The notes below the pieces were generated by a model. That model saw only the letters and a program-made list of their open reading frames with translations, was not told the origin of the DNA and ran no database searches. A program made the translations under genes and the position numbers. A stretch of DNA of 64,000 bases from positions 87,642,613 through 87,706,612 of the forward strand of contig NC_092872.1 in assembly GCF_028372415.1 (NCBI RefSeq), in the 5' to 3' direction. Position 1 is the stretch's first letter, and each line of letters starts with the position of its first letter. Shown piece by piece: positions 11,291-21,879 of the stretch. Source of the stretch: Notamacropus eugenii. Taxonomy: Eukaryota > Chordata > Mammalia > Diprotodontia > Macropodidae.

Positions 11291-11306
11291 AAAAGACATT
11301 TAGATT
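11291..11306 (+). repeat. target-site duplication, left copy (L1 tail)
   Basis: 'aaaagacatttagatt', repeated exactly at 11842-11857. Confidence 0.9.
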
Positions 11307-11841
11307 AGATTGATTCAAGACAATTCCCAAAGACTCATGATGGAAAATTCTATCGACATTCGGTCTGTCTGTGTTTGTCCTTCATTTTCAAAGACCAGGA
11401 CATCAGAGAAATGATGACATGACTTGTACTTGACTTTGTTTTGAGTGAGGGAGGGCTGTGCAAGGTCACCAACCTCATTGTCTCCTCCTGAGCCATCTGG
11501 GTCCAGGATCCACATTCAGAGAAGAATTGATAGAGTCTTAACACAGATAAAGCACACTATTTTCACTTTTTTGCATTTTTCTTTTGTTCTGTTTCTTCTT
11601 TCACAACATGACTAATATGGAAATATGTTTCACATGATTACATGCACACATACAAGCATGTATATATGTATGTATATATACATATGTAATTTTATATAGA
11701 GATAGATAATATCAAATTACTTACTATCTTAGGGAGGAGGAAGGGGAGAAAAGGAGGGAGAAAATTTGGAATTCAAAATCTTACAAAAATGAATGTCAAA
11801 TATTGTCTTAACATGGAATTGAAAAAATAAAATACTATTAA
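11307..11841 (+). mobile_element. L1 3' end, 5'-truncated insertion
   Basis: Bounded by exact 16-bp direct repeats. It carries the marsupial L1 terminal block also seen at 61510: 'aagactcatgatggaaaatt', the T-rich 'tttcttttgttctgtttctt', a purine run and 'aaaaaataaaatactattaa'. It is split by a minus-strand RTE-tailed SINE at 11362-11511 and contains a TATG microsatellite at about 11655-11690. Confidence 0.88.
11362..11511 (-). mobile_element. RTE-tailed SINE (short form) inside L1
   Basis: Reverse copy: 'gtttgtccttcattttcaaa', then 'gggagggctgtgcaaggtca' and 'gccatctgggtccaggatc'. It is flanked by 'acattc' on both sides (11356-11361 and 11512-11517), and removing it restores the L1 text, so it is younger than that L1. 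Confidence 0.85.
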
Positions 11842-11857
11842 AAAAGACATTTAGATT

Positions 11858-12009
11858 GGAAATAGAAAGTACATTGGATTTACTCATAGTGAAAATCTGC
11901 CTATAATTACAATAATCTCAATTTTAGTACAAGATAAATATTATGGGATAGGAACCAGTAATTTCATTGATATAGGAAACTCCTTGATTATGAAATTCCC
12001 CATACCCAC
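11858..12009. other. unassigned stretch
   Basis: AT-rich, with no family recognised. Confidence 0.4.
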
Positions 12010-12175
12010 AGGTCAATATCTTCCTTGCATTTATAATCTTAGGGATTTGAACATGGAGAGATGAAGTATCTTGCTTGGGTCACACAGCCAGTGTGTGTGT
12101 CAAAGACAGAACTTGAAGGAAGTATTCTTGGCTTTCATATCAGTTTTCTATCCACTACTCCATACTTCCTCTCGG
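12010..12175 (-). mobile_element. MIR3-like marsupial SINE
   Basis: 'tataatcttagggatttgaa', then 'tgggtcacacagccagtgtg' and 'ttttctatccactactccat'. The layout matches the copies at 19410 and 25150. Confidence 0.55.
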
Positions 12176-12850
12176 AGAGATAATAAGGTAGAAAATTTTG
12201 CAATATTTGGTTATTATAGTTTCTGCTCTGAGAATCATTTGGCTCTTTCTTGTAAAAACAGTGAAATTTTCTCATCAGGAATTATTTCACAATAGAAATG
12301 AAGACTTAATTGCCTGCAGATTTTCTAGGAGATGAACTGTAATAAAAGTTCATTATTAATCCCTAAATGGACACTGCTTCTTAATGAAGGTTATTTATTA
12401 TGGTCTTTTATAAAATGCTTGCTACTCCATAGATATACAAAAATGGGGAAATAAAAAAAACTTCAAATATTTAGAAAAACTTAGTTTCATGTTGTAGCAT
12501 TACTAAGTACCTAATGGATGTCAAGTCCTTTGTGAACTGGAAAGCATTAAAGAAATGTTGAACAGTTACTATGTACATTTCAAAATCTCTGTTGCAAAGT
12601 TTAACATCTAGTTAAGCAATAGGCAATAATATTGTAGTGAGGAGTTGCAGACAGAATTTAGCAATTGTAGGGAATCACATGGGCCTCTTCTCTTTCCTCA
12701 ACCTTAACAGGTGTTGCTCACCAAGCAATATGGGAAGGATGCCTGCCCCACAGATCAGAAAGGGAGAGGGGACTATCCACTAAACTTTCAGGAAGGCATA
12801 ATGCCTAAGGTTGCTGAACTCTTATAGTGTCTCTTCCTTTTTATTCTATT
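12176..12850. other. unassigned stretch
   Basis: No family recognised. Confidence 0.4.
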
Positions 12851-12867
12851 TTGCCTTCACTTTTAAA
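12851..12867 (+). repeat. target-site duplication, left copy (deleted L1)
   Basis: 'ttgccttcacttttaaa', repeated exactly at 14373-14389. Confidence 0.92.
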
Positions 12868-14372
12868 AATCACATAATTAATTTGTTTTTAGCTTTCAAC
12901 ATTCACTTCCATATGATTTTGAGTTTTGAATCTCCCTCTCTCCGCTCCTCCCTCCCCAATACAGCATGCAATCTGATATAGGCTCTAACTTATACATTCA
13001 TATCAAACAGATTTAGTCATGATGTAACGAAGAATTAGAACTAATGGGAGGAACCATAAGAAAGAAGAAACCAAACAAAACAACAAAAGAAAAGGAGGGC
13101 AAATGGTATGCTTCCATCTGCACTCAGACTCCAAATTCCCTGGATGTGGGTAGCATTTTCCATCTTGAGTCTTTCAGAGTTGTCTTATATTCTTGCATTG
13201 CTGAGAAGAGCTAGGTCTAGAAAGGTCAGTTATTGCACAATATGTGGCTGTACAACCACAATATGTGTACAATGTTCTCCTGGTTTTGCTCATTTCACTC
13301 AGCATCAGTTCATATAACTCTTTCCAGTTTCCATATAACTCTTTTCTGAAGTCTGCCTGCTCATCCTTTCTTATAGCACAATAGTATTCCATTAACATTC
13401 AAAAACCACAAGTTATTAATCTATTCTACTATCGATGGGCATCCTCTCAATTTCCAATTCTTTGCCACCGCAAAAAGAGCTTCCATAAATATTTTTTTGT
13501 ACATGTGGGTCCCTGTGCATATTCCTGTTTCAAGTATGTTTCTTGTAAACAACATATTGTAGGATTATGGGTTTTTTCCCCCTTTTCCCCCACTTCCATT
13601 ATATGGGAGAGTTCATCCCATTCACATTCACAGTTATGATGACTGTCTGTGTCTTTCTCTCCATCCTATTTCCACCCCCATGTTTATGCTTTTCTTTTTC
13701 CTTTCTTCCTTTCCCTCCTCACTAGAGTTTTGCCTTCAACTACCACCTCCCTCAGTCTGCCCTCCATTCTATCAGCCCCCTCCCTTTTCTTTCCCCTTTT
13801 GCCTTCTACTTCCTATAGGGTAAATTAGGTTTCTATACCTAAGTGATTATGTGATTCCCTCTTTGAGTCAAATCTGATGAGATTAAGGTTCAAATAATGA
13901 TCATCTCCCTCCCTTCTTTACCTCTACTATAATAGGTTTTTGTGCCTTTTCATGTGATGTAATTTACCTTTGTCTGCCTCCTCCTTTCTTCTTCTTCCAG
14001 TACAATCCCTTTTCACCACTTAGGTTATCATCACATCAAAGTCAACTTATACCCATACCCTCTGTCTTTGTATACCCCTTTTAGATGGGTAATAACAATA
14101 CAGTTCTCAAGAGTTATGTGTCATCTTCCCTTGTAGGAATGTGAACAATTTGTCCTTATTAACAACATGTTTCTTTTTTCTTTCCTATTTGCCTTTTTAT
14201 GACTCTCTGGAGTCTTGAATTTGAAGATCAAGTTTTCTGTTGAGCTCTGGTCTTTTCATCAGGAAGGTTTGGAAGTCCCCTATTTTGTTGAATATCCATC
14301 TCCTCCCTTGAGAGATTATGCTCAAAATTACAATGGGTAGTTGATCCTTGGTTGTAATCCAAGCTCCTTTGC
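12868..14372 (-). mobile_element. internally deleted L1, non-autonomous
   Basis: One insertion bounded by exact 17-bp direct repeats. Read on the minus strand it starts inside ORF1 (14372-14197, ending DFQTFLMKRPELNRKLDLQ and a stop). It then crosses a purine-rich linker (14190-13640) and enters the start of ORF2: NVNGMNSPI at 13629-13603 and PTICCLQETYLKQ just after, the first catalytic block of the L1 endonuclease. It then jumps, at about 13510-13525, directly to the ORF2 C-terminus (MYKKIFMEALFAVAKNWKL, GCPSI) and the L1 3' UTR. The rest of endonuclease and all of the reverse transcriptase are missing. Stops interrupt what remains. The 5' end is truncated, as is usual for L1. Confidence 0.87.
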
Positions 14373-14404
14373 TTGCCTTCACTTTTAAATCTTGCCTTTT
14401 AGAA

Positions 14405-14800
14405 CTACTTAATTTTTATTTTGTTTCTTATATTACTTTCATTTTCAAATATGGCCCCCCCCCCTCCATTCTCAGCCAACAATTCCTTGGAACAAATAAT
14501 TAAAAAGGGGGGAAAATCAATTCAGCAAACCAGCATATTTACCATGTTTGACTTTCACACACCCATAGTTCTCTACCTTCCTTCTTTCCTCTCTCCCTTT
14601 TTTGCTTTTCTCCTTTGTGTCTACCTGCATTCCTTCTTTCCTATCTACCTGTATTCCATTTTTCTTTCCTGTGTTCTTTCTCTCCTTTATGGCAATGGCT
14701 AATGTAGTTATTTGTTTTGCATGACCATGTTTATAATGGTTTTACTTTCCTTGCCTTCTCAATGGATGGAGGAAGGAAAGAAGGGAATAGAGAACTGAAA
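14405..14800 (-). mobile_element. possible second LINE 3' end
   Basis: Begins with a T-rich start and continues with 'cagccaacaattccttggaa', 'caattcagcaaaccagcata' and pyrimidine-rich text, which I associate with a marsupial LINE tail in reverse. No duplication or frame supports it. Confidence 0.35.
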
Positions 14801-15085
14801 ATAAAATTGAAGCCACACACACTTTTTGTATAAAAAGTTAAAGTTCCACCCAGCTGAAGGCTTTCTTCAGCTTCTCCTGACATTGCAAAGATTATAGTGG
14901 GGCAGTTGGACTGTCCTGTCATCTTGCATCTTTCCTTCCCATCATACATTTCTTTCATGATGTTATTTAGTCTTTAACTTCAAAATGACTCATTGCTTCT
15001 GAGTTGTAGGGTATGCATATAGACTGTAATACACACAAAGTGTATTCAAAGTAAATAGCAAAGTTTTTTTGGGGTGGAGAAAAAT

Positions 15086-15930
15086 TGCAGCTGGGGGTGG
15101 GGATCAGGAAAGGCCTCCTATAGGAAGTGGCGTATGAGCTGAATGTAAAGGTAGGATTCAAAGAGGTACAGATGAGGGGAAAGTACAGAGCAAAGGCATA
15201 GAGCTGGGTAATGGAATGTTGTATGTAAGCAGCACTGAGAAGCAAGTTGGGCTGACTATAAAGTGTTTGAAGGGGTGGGATATATATGTATACATCCATA
15301 TGACTTGCACACATACACACAGGCTGGAAAGGTAAATTGGATATAGGACTAGAAAAGTTTAGATGTCAAACAAGGGAGTTTGTAATATATCCTAGAGACA
15401 ATAGGGTATCACCTGAACCTTATCAAGCAGAGAAATGACATGGTTAGATCTGTGCTTTAGTAATATAAATTTGGCCATTGGATCAGGAATGGAATGGAAG
15501 GCAAGGGAGAGGAGGGCAGCTAGGAGTTTATTACAATAATCCAAGTGAGAAGTGATGAGGACACCAACTAAGATGTTTGTGTAAGGGAAGACAAAAAGGA
15601 ATCAAGAATTTGTGTCAACTGAACAGATATTAGAAGTAAGAGTGGGGAGTCAAAGGTGACTGCAGTCTTGTAGACCGAAGTGACAAGAATGAAAAAGAGA
15701 AGTCTGAAAGAAGGGTAGGTCTGAGGGGAAAGATGATGAGTTATGTTTTAGAGATGTTGAATTTGAGATATCTAGTTGGAACTCTCTAGTGAGTGATCCA
15801 GGCATGGAGCTCCAGATGGGAGAGACCAGGGCTAGATATATAGTTTTAGAGGTCATTTGCATAGAGATGATTATTGAATCCATGGAAACTAATTTAGTCA
15901 TTATGGGAGAGAATTTAGAGAGAGAATAGA
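15086..15930 (-). mobile_element. L2 ORF2, antisense
   Basis: Reverse complement of L2 ORF2 over about 0.85 kb: 'gaaaggcctcctataggaag', 'gcagagaaatgacatggtta', 'ttattacaataatccaagtg', a 'gatgatgagttatgttttag' block and 'gagatgttgaatttgagata'. The same blocks occur in the same order at 56500-58000. A TATA/CA-rich patch interrupts at 15280-15320. Confidence 0.75.
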
Positions 15931-15944
15931 AAAAGATCCAGGCT

Positions 15945-16029
15945 TCTAGGTAGCACAGGGAATAGATTGCTGGGCCTGGAATCAGGAAGATCTGATTTGA
16001 ACTCAGGCCTTTGTAAATCTAATTCTAAT
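15945..16029 (+). mobile_element. Mar1-type CORE-SINE, 5' fragment
   Basis: tRNA-derived head only: 'ggcttctaggtagcacaggg', then 'gctgggcctggaatcaggaa'. It lies head-to-tail before the next SINE. Confidence 0.65.
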
Positions 16030-16099
16030 ATTTGAGGCACCTAGGTAGTGTTGTGGATACAGTTTCAGGCCTGGAGTCAGGAAGGCTCACCTTCCTGAG
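16030..16099 (+). mobile_element. Mar1-type CORE-SINE, head (split copy)
   Basis: 'gaggcacctaggtagtgttg' to 'ctcaccttcctgag'. The element resumes at 16587 beyond a solo LTR. Confidence 0.85.
16092..16099 (+). repeat. direct repeat flanking the solo LTR, left copy
   Basis: 'ttcctgag', also present at 16587-16594. A consensus SINE has this sequence once. Confidence 0.8.
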
Positions 16100-16586
16100 T
16101 GAAAGAGTCAGTGAAGACTTCTGAGTACTTGACAGTAGGTTTCTAGTAGGTAGTTAGGTCTAAGTTTCTATCTCCCAGAAATTATGTGGCCTTGAAGAAA
16201 CTTGAAACAAACCCCCACCCCCACTCCCTGCTCTTGGAGTGCCACCTCAGCATACTGCATGCGAAATAGGGCTATGAGCATTGGGTTAGCTTTACTTTGG
16301 TTGTTTTACTACTTCCTTGCTTCTTATTTCTTAGGTAAATTGCTGCCTTTAGACTGTGAGCCTGTCTCCCAGCCAGTGGAAGTAACAGCCAGCAGGGAGG
16401 GTGGGGGATTTCTGCGTTAGGACTATATAATATCTGTTCTTGCCTTCTGCAAGCGCCTCACTCTCCTGATTATTTATCAGAGAGGAGATGCCCTTTCTCT
16501 TGAGATCATAATAAAATCTTGCTGCTTTGCTTCTACCTTGAAAAGTTTCTGATTTTCATTTGAGTCAGTGGTCTCTGACTCATACA
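16100..16586 (+). mobile_element. solo LTR of an endogenous retrovirus-like element
   Basis: A 487-bp block starting TG and ending CA, inserted in a SINE and flanked by an 8-bp direct repeat (16092-16099 and 16587-16594). It has a TATA-like 'ctatataatat' near 16423, an AATAAA signal at 16510 and a short U5-like end ('ggtctctgactcataca'). No internal retroviral region is next to it, so it is a solo LTR. The orientation follows the TATA and AATAAA signals. The family is not identified. It is a fossil promoter and terminator block with no coding content. Confidence 0.8.
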
Positions 16587-16775
16587 TTCCTGAGTTCAAA
16601 TCTGGCCTCAGACATTTATTAGTTGTGTGACCCTGGGCAAGTCACATACCCTGTTTGTCTCAGTTTCCTCATCTGTAAAATGAGCTTAAGAAGGAAATGG
16701 CAAACCACTCCAAGTATCTTTGCCAAGAAAATCCCAAATGGGGTCATGAAGAGTAATGATTAAACAATAGCAGGA
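16587..16775 (+). mobile_element. Mar1-type CORE-SINE, remainder of split copy
   Basis: Continues the SINE: 'gagttcaaatctggcctcag', 'gtgaccctgggcaagtcaca', 'cctcatctgtaaaatgagct', 'ggaaatggcaaaccactcca' and 'atggggtcatgaagagta'. Confidence 0.88.
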
Positions 16776-17338
16776 CCAAGCCACAGTTAGCAAGTGGGAA
16801 TGTGGATGTGGAGGAAGGAGTGGTTAGACTAATGGGAGGAGAAGCAGAGAATTAGTGAATAAAAAAGCATTGGTGCCACAAACATTGTCTAAAGTGCCTA
16901 AAATACAAGTGTCAAGATAATACTTCCCTTCAAAGGGATTGAATTCTGGGGCAGACTTACCAAGGGGAGTGGTGCAGGGAGGGGCACTTTGGTTAGGAAA
17001 GTTATAGGGATAGTGAGCCTGATTATTAGAGGGTGACTAGACACACCCTATCCAGGAACAAAGGCTAAGTTGATTTGATTTTGGTTCCAGAATTGGGTGA
17101 GGCATTGGAGAGGCAGCTAGGTGATTGTTGAGGAAAAGAACATGGTCACTGATGCTTTACTGAAATAGTGGTCTGGGAGAGGCAGTCAAATCAGTCATAT
17201 GCTCCAGCAAGGTAGATAGTGTTTAACACTGAAAGCCCATTGTCTCCAGAGACCAAGGTTGTAGGGGGTAGTTTGGTTAGGAAGGATGTTTTTGTTCATT
17301 AGTTCATGCTGTCTTTTCAATGGGATATGTGGGATGTT
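16776..17338. other. unassigned stretch
   Basis: Purine-rich first part (16780-16860) may be worn antisense L2. The rest is unassigned. Confidence 0.35.
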
Positions 17339-17339
17339 C

Positions 17340-17868
17340 AATGAGGACCAGTACCTCTAATGTGAGAGCTTGTCTAGTGTTTTTCAGGGCTGCTCATCAT
17401 CCTTTGATGTCTACCTTCAGTCAGCTCTTACCTGTTACTTCAAGAAGTTGTAGCAAGCGCAGTGGCCAATAAAACTGTCTTTGCAGATGGGCTAAATCAA
17501 GTTGAGGGTAACTTTTAGGGTCTCAAACCTGTCAGTGAGTTAGTAGGGTGTCTACTTGAAGCATGTGAAGAGTTTTTTCAACGGAATGAGTGGATAAGAA
17601 CAATTTGTTTCAATGGTCATGAAGGTGATTGAAGCTGATCCTGTGGAGTACCTACAGATTGGTCAGATATCAAAGAGGCCTTGCTCATCCACTGACTCCT
17701 GGACTATTGTCAGTTATCCTGAATTTTGTCTTGCCAATGGACTTTTATGACTTAGGAAGAAAGAGTGACTTTGTGCAACTCTGCCTCACTTAAAACCAAC
17801 TCACAAGATATCACATGTGATGTCATTGGTCCTCTTCCTCTTGGAAATGAAGGACAAACAACATCTTT
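17340..17868 (+). mobile_element. RTE-tailed SINE, long form
   Basis: The last 150 bp ('gcaactctgcctcacttaaa' to 'gaaatgaaggacaaacaaca') match the short RTE-tailed SINEs. The 350 bp upstream match, in reverse, 39860-40150. Shared blocks include 'acaatttgtttcaatggtca', 'gaagcatgtgaagag', 'ggtctcaaacctgtcagtga' and 'ttacctgttacttcaagaag'. The family is therefore at least 500 bp long, with most copies truncated at the 5' side. Confidence 0.7.
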
Positions 17869-18057
17869 TCAATCAATTTCCATTTGTAAAAGCTAATTGA
17901 TGTTAATTGTCCATCTATGATATCAAGGAGATACCAACTACTAAGATAATACTGGGATAGTAGTCACTGGCAATAACATTCAGAAGGAATACACCAGAAC
18001 TGGAGCTTCAGCATTAGAACAATCACCCTAATTCCTCAGAATCACTCTCATATTCTG
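17869..18057. other. unassigned stretch
   Basis: Nothing recognised. Confidence 0.4.
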
Positions 18058-18300
18058 GGTAAGGTATAGCTAATTGGTATAGTGGAATAGATGCCTAGAA
18101 TCAGGAAGACTCATTTTCCTGAGTTCAAATCTGATTTCAGATAGATACTAGCTATGTGACCTTGGACCCAGTTTGCCTCAGTTACTCATTTGTAAAATAA
18201 GCTGGAGAAGGAAATGGCAAACCACTCCAGGATCTTTGCCAAGAAAACCCTAAATGGGATTGTGGAGAGTCAGATATGACTGAAACTATTGAACAAATCC
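18058..18300 (+). mobile_element. Mar1-type CORE-SINE, full length
   Basis: Head 'tagctaattggtatagtgga', core 'ctagctatgtgaccttggac', tail 'ggaaatggcaaaccactcca' and 'gagtcagatatgactgaaac'. Confidence 0.85.
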
Positions 18301-18384
18301 CTGGGTAGGAGAGGTAGCCACCCCCTCAGAATCCAACTTGCCAATGGGAGTAGATTATCAATAGTTTATATAGGCTATGTAAAA

Positions 18385-18620
18385 AGCAACATAGTCCTGG
18401 CCCTCAGGAAGCATGAAGATAAAGTATGAACACAAATTACTATAATACAAGTTTGAAAATAAGAGCAAAGAAGAAATCCATACATACATTATGAAAAATT
18501 CTGGAGGGAAGATCACTTCCAAATAGGGGGAGGGGAAAGAGTAGGGAAGATTTCAAAGAAGAGATACCTCCTGAGTATTGAAAGAAGGGAAATTTCAATA
18601 GACTGAGAAGGAAGTGAGAA
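18385..18620 (-). mobile_element. probable L2 fragment, antisense
   Basis: Purine-rich text with 'agagatacctcctgagtatt' and 'gaaggaagtgagaagg', like antisense L2 elsewhere in the window. Weak. Confidence 0.35.
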
Positions 18621-18637
18621 GGGGTTGGGGGTCACAG

Positions 18638-18797
18638 AATCTCAGAGTTTGAAGGAAACTCAAGGGTCATCTAGTCTGACACTTTCACTTTATAGCTAAG
18701 GATACTGAGACCTGGAGACATCAAGAGGCTTACCCTTGTCAAACAAGTGGTAAGGAGAAGAGCTAAGGTTCAAAACCAGGTCTACTTACTCCACTCA
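18638..18797 (-). mobile_element. MIR-type SINE
   Basis: 'cacagaatctcagagtttga', 'ctcaagggtcatctagtctg', 'gctaaggatactgagacctg' and 'gttcaaaaccaggtct' in reverse-MIR order. Confidence 0.7.
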
Positions 18798-18819
18798 GTG
18801 CCATTCATTTGTAATAGTG

Positions 18820-18822
<3 letters not shown>

Positions 18823-18867
<45 letters not shown>

Positions 18868-18936
18868 TCTCTCTCCCTCTCTCTTTCTCTCTCTCTCTCA
18901 CTCTCATCTATCCATCCATCCATCTATTTATCTATC

Positions 18937-18990
<54 letters not shown>
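18823..18990 (+). repeat. compound microsatellite (TC)n then (TATC)n
   Basis: About 80 bp of near-pure TC units (18823-18904) followed by ATCC/ATCT and a perfect run of TATC units to about 18990. The long open frames across it are artefacts of the repeat. Confidence 0.97.
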
Positions 18991-19165
18991 GTGTATAACT
19001 GCATTAGCATGAGTAATCATAAACTCAGTATCAAAGAAGTCTAACAACAGTTCTTTCAATTCCATGAATCAAAACTATCTGAAAAATAATATTATACATT
19101 TATATAGTATTTAATTTTTCAAAGTTCTTTTACTTATATTCTCTCTTATTGCTATTGTTATCATT

Positions 19166-19400
19166 GAGGAGCAGGTAGGTGGCTCAGTGGATAGAGTGCC
19201 AGGCCTGAGTTCAAATCTGGCCTTACTAGCTGTGTGACCCTGGACAAGTCACTTAACTCTGTTTGTCTCAGCTTCTCATCTGTAAAATGAGCTGGAGAAG
19301 GAAACATCAAACCATTTCAGTATCTGTGCCAAGAAAACCCCAAATGGTGTCACGAAGAGTCGTACACATGGCTGAAAAGACTGAACAGTAACATGATTAT
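19166..19400 (+). mobile_element. Mar1-type CORE-SINE, full length
   Basis: 'gcaggtaggtggctcagtgg', 'tagctgtgtgaccctggaca', 'tcatctgtaaaatgagctgg', 'ccaaatggtgtcacgaagag' and 'ctgaaaagactgaacagtaa'. One of the best-kept copies. Confidence 0.92.
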
Positions 19401-19409
19401 CATTATTTT

Positions 19410-19642
19410 GGTCCAAACCTTTGATTTCATTGGTTGAGGGAACTCCCAGTGAGGAAACTTCATTCAGTGATACAGATATAGATTAGCAAGACATCTACAA
19501 TTTATAGTCTTAGAGAGTTTGGGAGGCTTTGTGACATTAAGTTATTTGTCTCTGGTTATACAGTATATTTCAGAGACAGGAGGGACTTGAACATTAGGCT
19601 TTCTGACTTCAAGGACAGTCTTCTATCCAGTGACCTATTCTC
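19410..19642 (-). mobile_element. MIR3-like marsupial SINE
   Basis: 'tttggtccaaacctttgatt' and 'gaactcccagtgaggaaact', then a worn core and 'cttctatccagtgacctatt'. The first block recurs at 25150 ('ttggtccaaacctgtgaatc'). Confidence 0.65.
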
Positions 19643-19690
19643 TCTCTCTCTCTCTCTCTCTCTCCACCCCCCTCTCATTCTTCTCTTTCT
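19641..19690 (+). repeat. (TC)n microsatellite
   Basis: Pure TC run followed by C-rich and TC-rich text. Confidence 0.95.
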
Positions 19691-19799
19691 CTCTTTCATT
19701 TCTTTGTGTGTGCACATATGTCTATTTCTAATCTATTCTTCAAACACATAATGAAATTATTAAAATATTGTCATATAGTTATGCTTTCTCACTATTCTT

Positions 19800-19935
19800 T
19801 TAATTTTATTCTTTAAATAAGATAAGACAGATATTTTATCACCTTCATTTTACAAATGGGGAAACTGGGATCCAAAGATTTTAAGACATTTTGCTTAGGA
19901 TCCCATAGAAAGTTAGCAGCAAAGCTAGGACCAAT
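19800..19935 (-). mobile_element. MIR-type SINE
   Basis: 'ttcattttacaaatggggaa', 'actgggatccaaagatttta' and 'gcagcaaagctaggaccaat' in reverse-MIR order. Confidence 0.6.
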
Positions 19936-20814
19936 GACGTGAGCAGTCACAGAGATAAGATAGGTTGGGAACACATAGGCTGTCTGGATGAGAGTGATAG
20001 AAGACTGAAAAAGTTTGGATCCAGATTATAGAAAGACCTGTATTCCAAGATAAGTAATTTTCATATTGCAAGATCATGTGGGCTGATGTGTGAGCAACAG
20101 CTTGAAGTAAAGAGCTTGGAGTTAAGAGAAGCCTTCAGAAGCCTACAGTAGTTTGTACTCCCTAAGCACACAATGGAAACCAGGGCAGCTGAGCTGTAGG
20201 AGTGGGAAGCAACAGCTGGAAGCAATAATATTCAACAGAAAAAATCAGGCAGAGCCAGAAGTTCTACCTGGTCTTGGTTAGATTGGCCTCCTGTATTGTG
20301 ATGGAGGAGCTTTTGGTTCAGAAGATAAGAATGACAGTGAGTCAAGTGGTCCCTGACTATGGCAGTCAAATATAGCCCTGGAAATCTGTTGTTTCTAAGG
20401 GTCTTTGTGTTTCCCTAGGTTGTATGTCCCTGCAGAAAGGACAAAGAGAGCACTGAAGGTTTTGGCCAGTGGTGAATCTGGGTCACATACATAGTCAATG
20501 ATAAATGCATGCTGGAGAACACCTCCTCAGCCCTTCCCTGTTTGGTCCAGGTGCTTGAGTCAGAAGTCATGGGGCCCTGTATGAATTCATGGGAGTTGTG
20601 ATGAAATTCTAAACTAGGTTAGTGGCAGTGGGAAGGGAATGGAGGAGAAAGATTCAACAAGTGTTGAGGAGATAGCATCAACAACTCTATGGATCTAGCA
20701 GCTTAAATGGCCATCCACCTGGACTTTATAGTCTGAGCAACAGACATTTGGTTTTTCCTGTTTGGATTATAAGGCTGATTTTTTAAAGTGGTTTTAAGTC
20801 TCATTAAGGAGGAG
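19936..20814. other. unassigned stretch
   Basis: The first part (about 19960-20120) could be worn antisense L2. The rest matches nothing I recognise. Confidence 0.35.
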
Positions 20815-21048
20815 TTAGGAGGCTGGGGTGGATAAGAATGCCAGACCAGGAGTCAGTAAGACTCATCTTCCAGAGTTCAAATCTGCTTTAGACACATTAG
20901 TTGTGTGACCTTGGGCAAGTCACTTAACTTGGCCTCAGTTTCCTTAGCTGTAAAATTAACTGGAGAAAGAAATAACAAACTATTCCAATATTTTCTGCCA
21001 GGAAAACCCCAAATTGGGTCATGAAGAATCAGACAAGACTGAACAACT
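20815..21048 (+). mobile_element. Mar1-type CORE-SINE, full length, worn
   Basis: 'ggagtcagtaagactcatct', 'gtgtgaccttgggcaagtca', 'ccccaaattgggtcatgaag' and 'agacaagactgaacaac'. Confidence 0.85.
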
Positions 21049-21314
21049 AGGTTTCATTAAGGATACCTTGCAGTCTTACAGAGCTTGACCCATTGCATAC
21101 TATTTTATCTGTTAAAAAAAAGCAAGAACATCTGGAGAATCTCATAATCTATAGGGAATTCCTCTTCTTCTTGGATGCTCTATGACACTGGCAGAGATTT
21201 TTTATAAGCTTATATTTGCCTAATAATGATGAACAGGGGAGAACTGAGCAATTTTGTGTCTTTGCTTGCCTGTATTTTAGTACTTTTATCTTTTTGGTTT
21301 TTGCTGTTTTTGTT

Positions 21315-21446
21315 GTTTTGGAGGTGATCAGGGTTAAGTGACTAGTCCAGGGTCACATAGCTAGTATGTGCCTGAGGCTGGATTTGAACTCAGGTCTTCC
21401 TAACTCCAGGATCAGTGTTCTGTCCATTACACCACCTAGTTGCCCG
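21315..21446 (-). mobile_element. short A-tailed CORE-SINE
   Basis: 'ttggaggtgatcagggttaa', 'ccagggtcacatagctagta' and 'tgtccattacaccacctagt', preceded by a T-rich run that would be its A tail. Confidence 0.8.
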
Positions 21447-21464
21447 TTGGTACTTATCTCTTTA

Positions 21465-21477
21465 TACACACATACAC

Positions 21478-21520
<43 letters not shown>
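21465..21520 (+). repeat. (CA)n microsatellite
   Basis: About 25 CA units, slightly interrupted at the left end. Confidence 0.97.
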
Positions 21521-21521
<1 letters not shown>

Positions 21522-21791
21522 GTATTGTATCTGATCTTAAAAACAGAGCTAGGCCAAGGCTTGAACAACAGAAAAATGGGCTAGGTTATACAGAGGTTTC
21601 AATGATCTCAAACTGCTCTCCAACATCCAATCTCATCTCTTTAATATTAACATTCTCTTAATGTGCTATATGACTGAAAATCATGGAACACCATAATCTC
21701 TAAAGTATCAAAACTGTGGATGTCCCAGAAGGCAATGAAAAGACACATTGTGGGCATAAGTAAGATGCAGTGAACTATTACTATTATATTT

Positions 21792-21822
21792 ATGTATATA
21801 TATATATATATATATATATCTA
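21792..21822 (+). repeat. (TA)n microsatellite
   Basis: A perfect run of TA units with TATG/CATA units beside it. Confidence 0.95.
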
Positions 21823-21879
21823 CACATACATACATATGTATGTATATGTAATATTATATTATAAAATTGTGCTGCCATA

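Noticed and set aside
18823-18990. CRISPR-like or coding repeat
   Set aside because: Pure short tandem repeat without spacers; the Ser/Leu and Tyr/Ile frames are products of the repeat.
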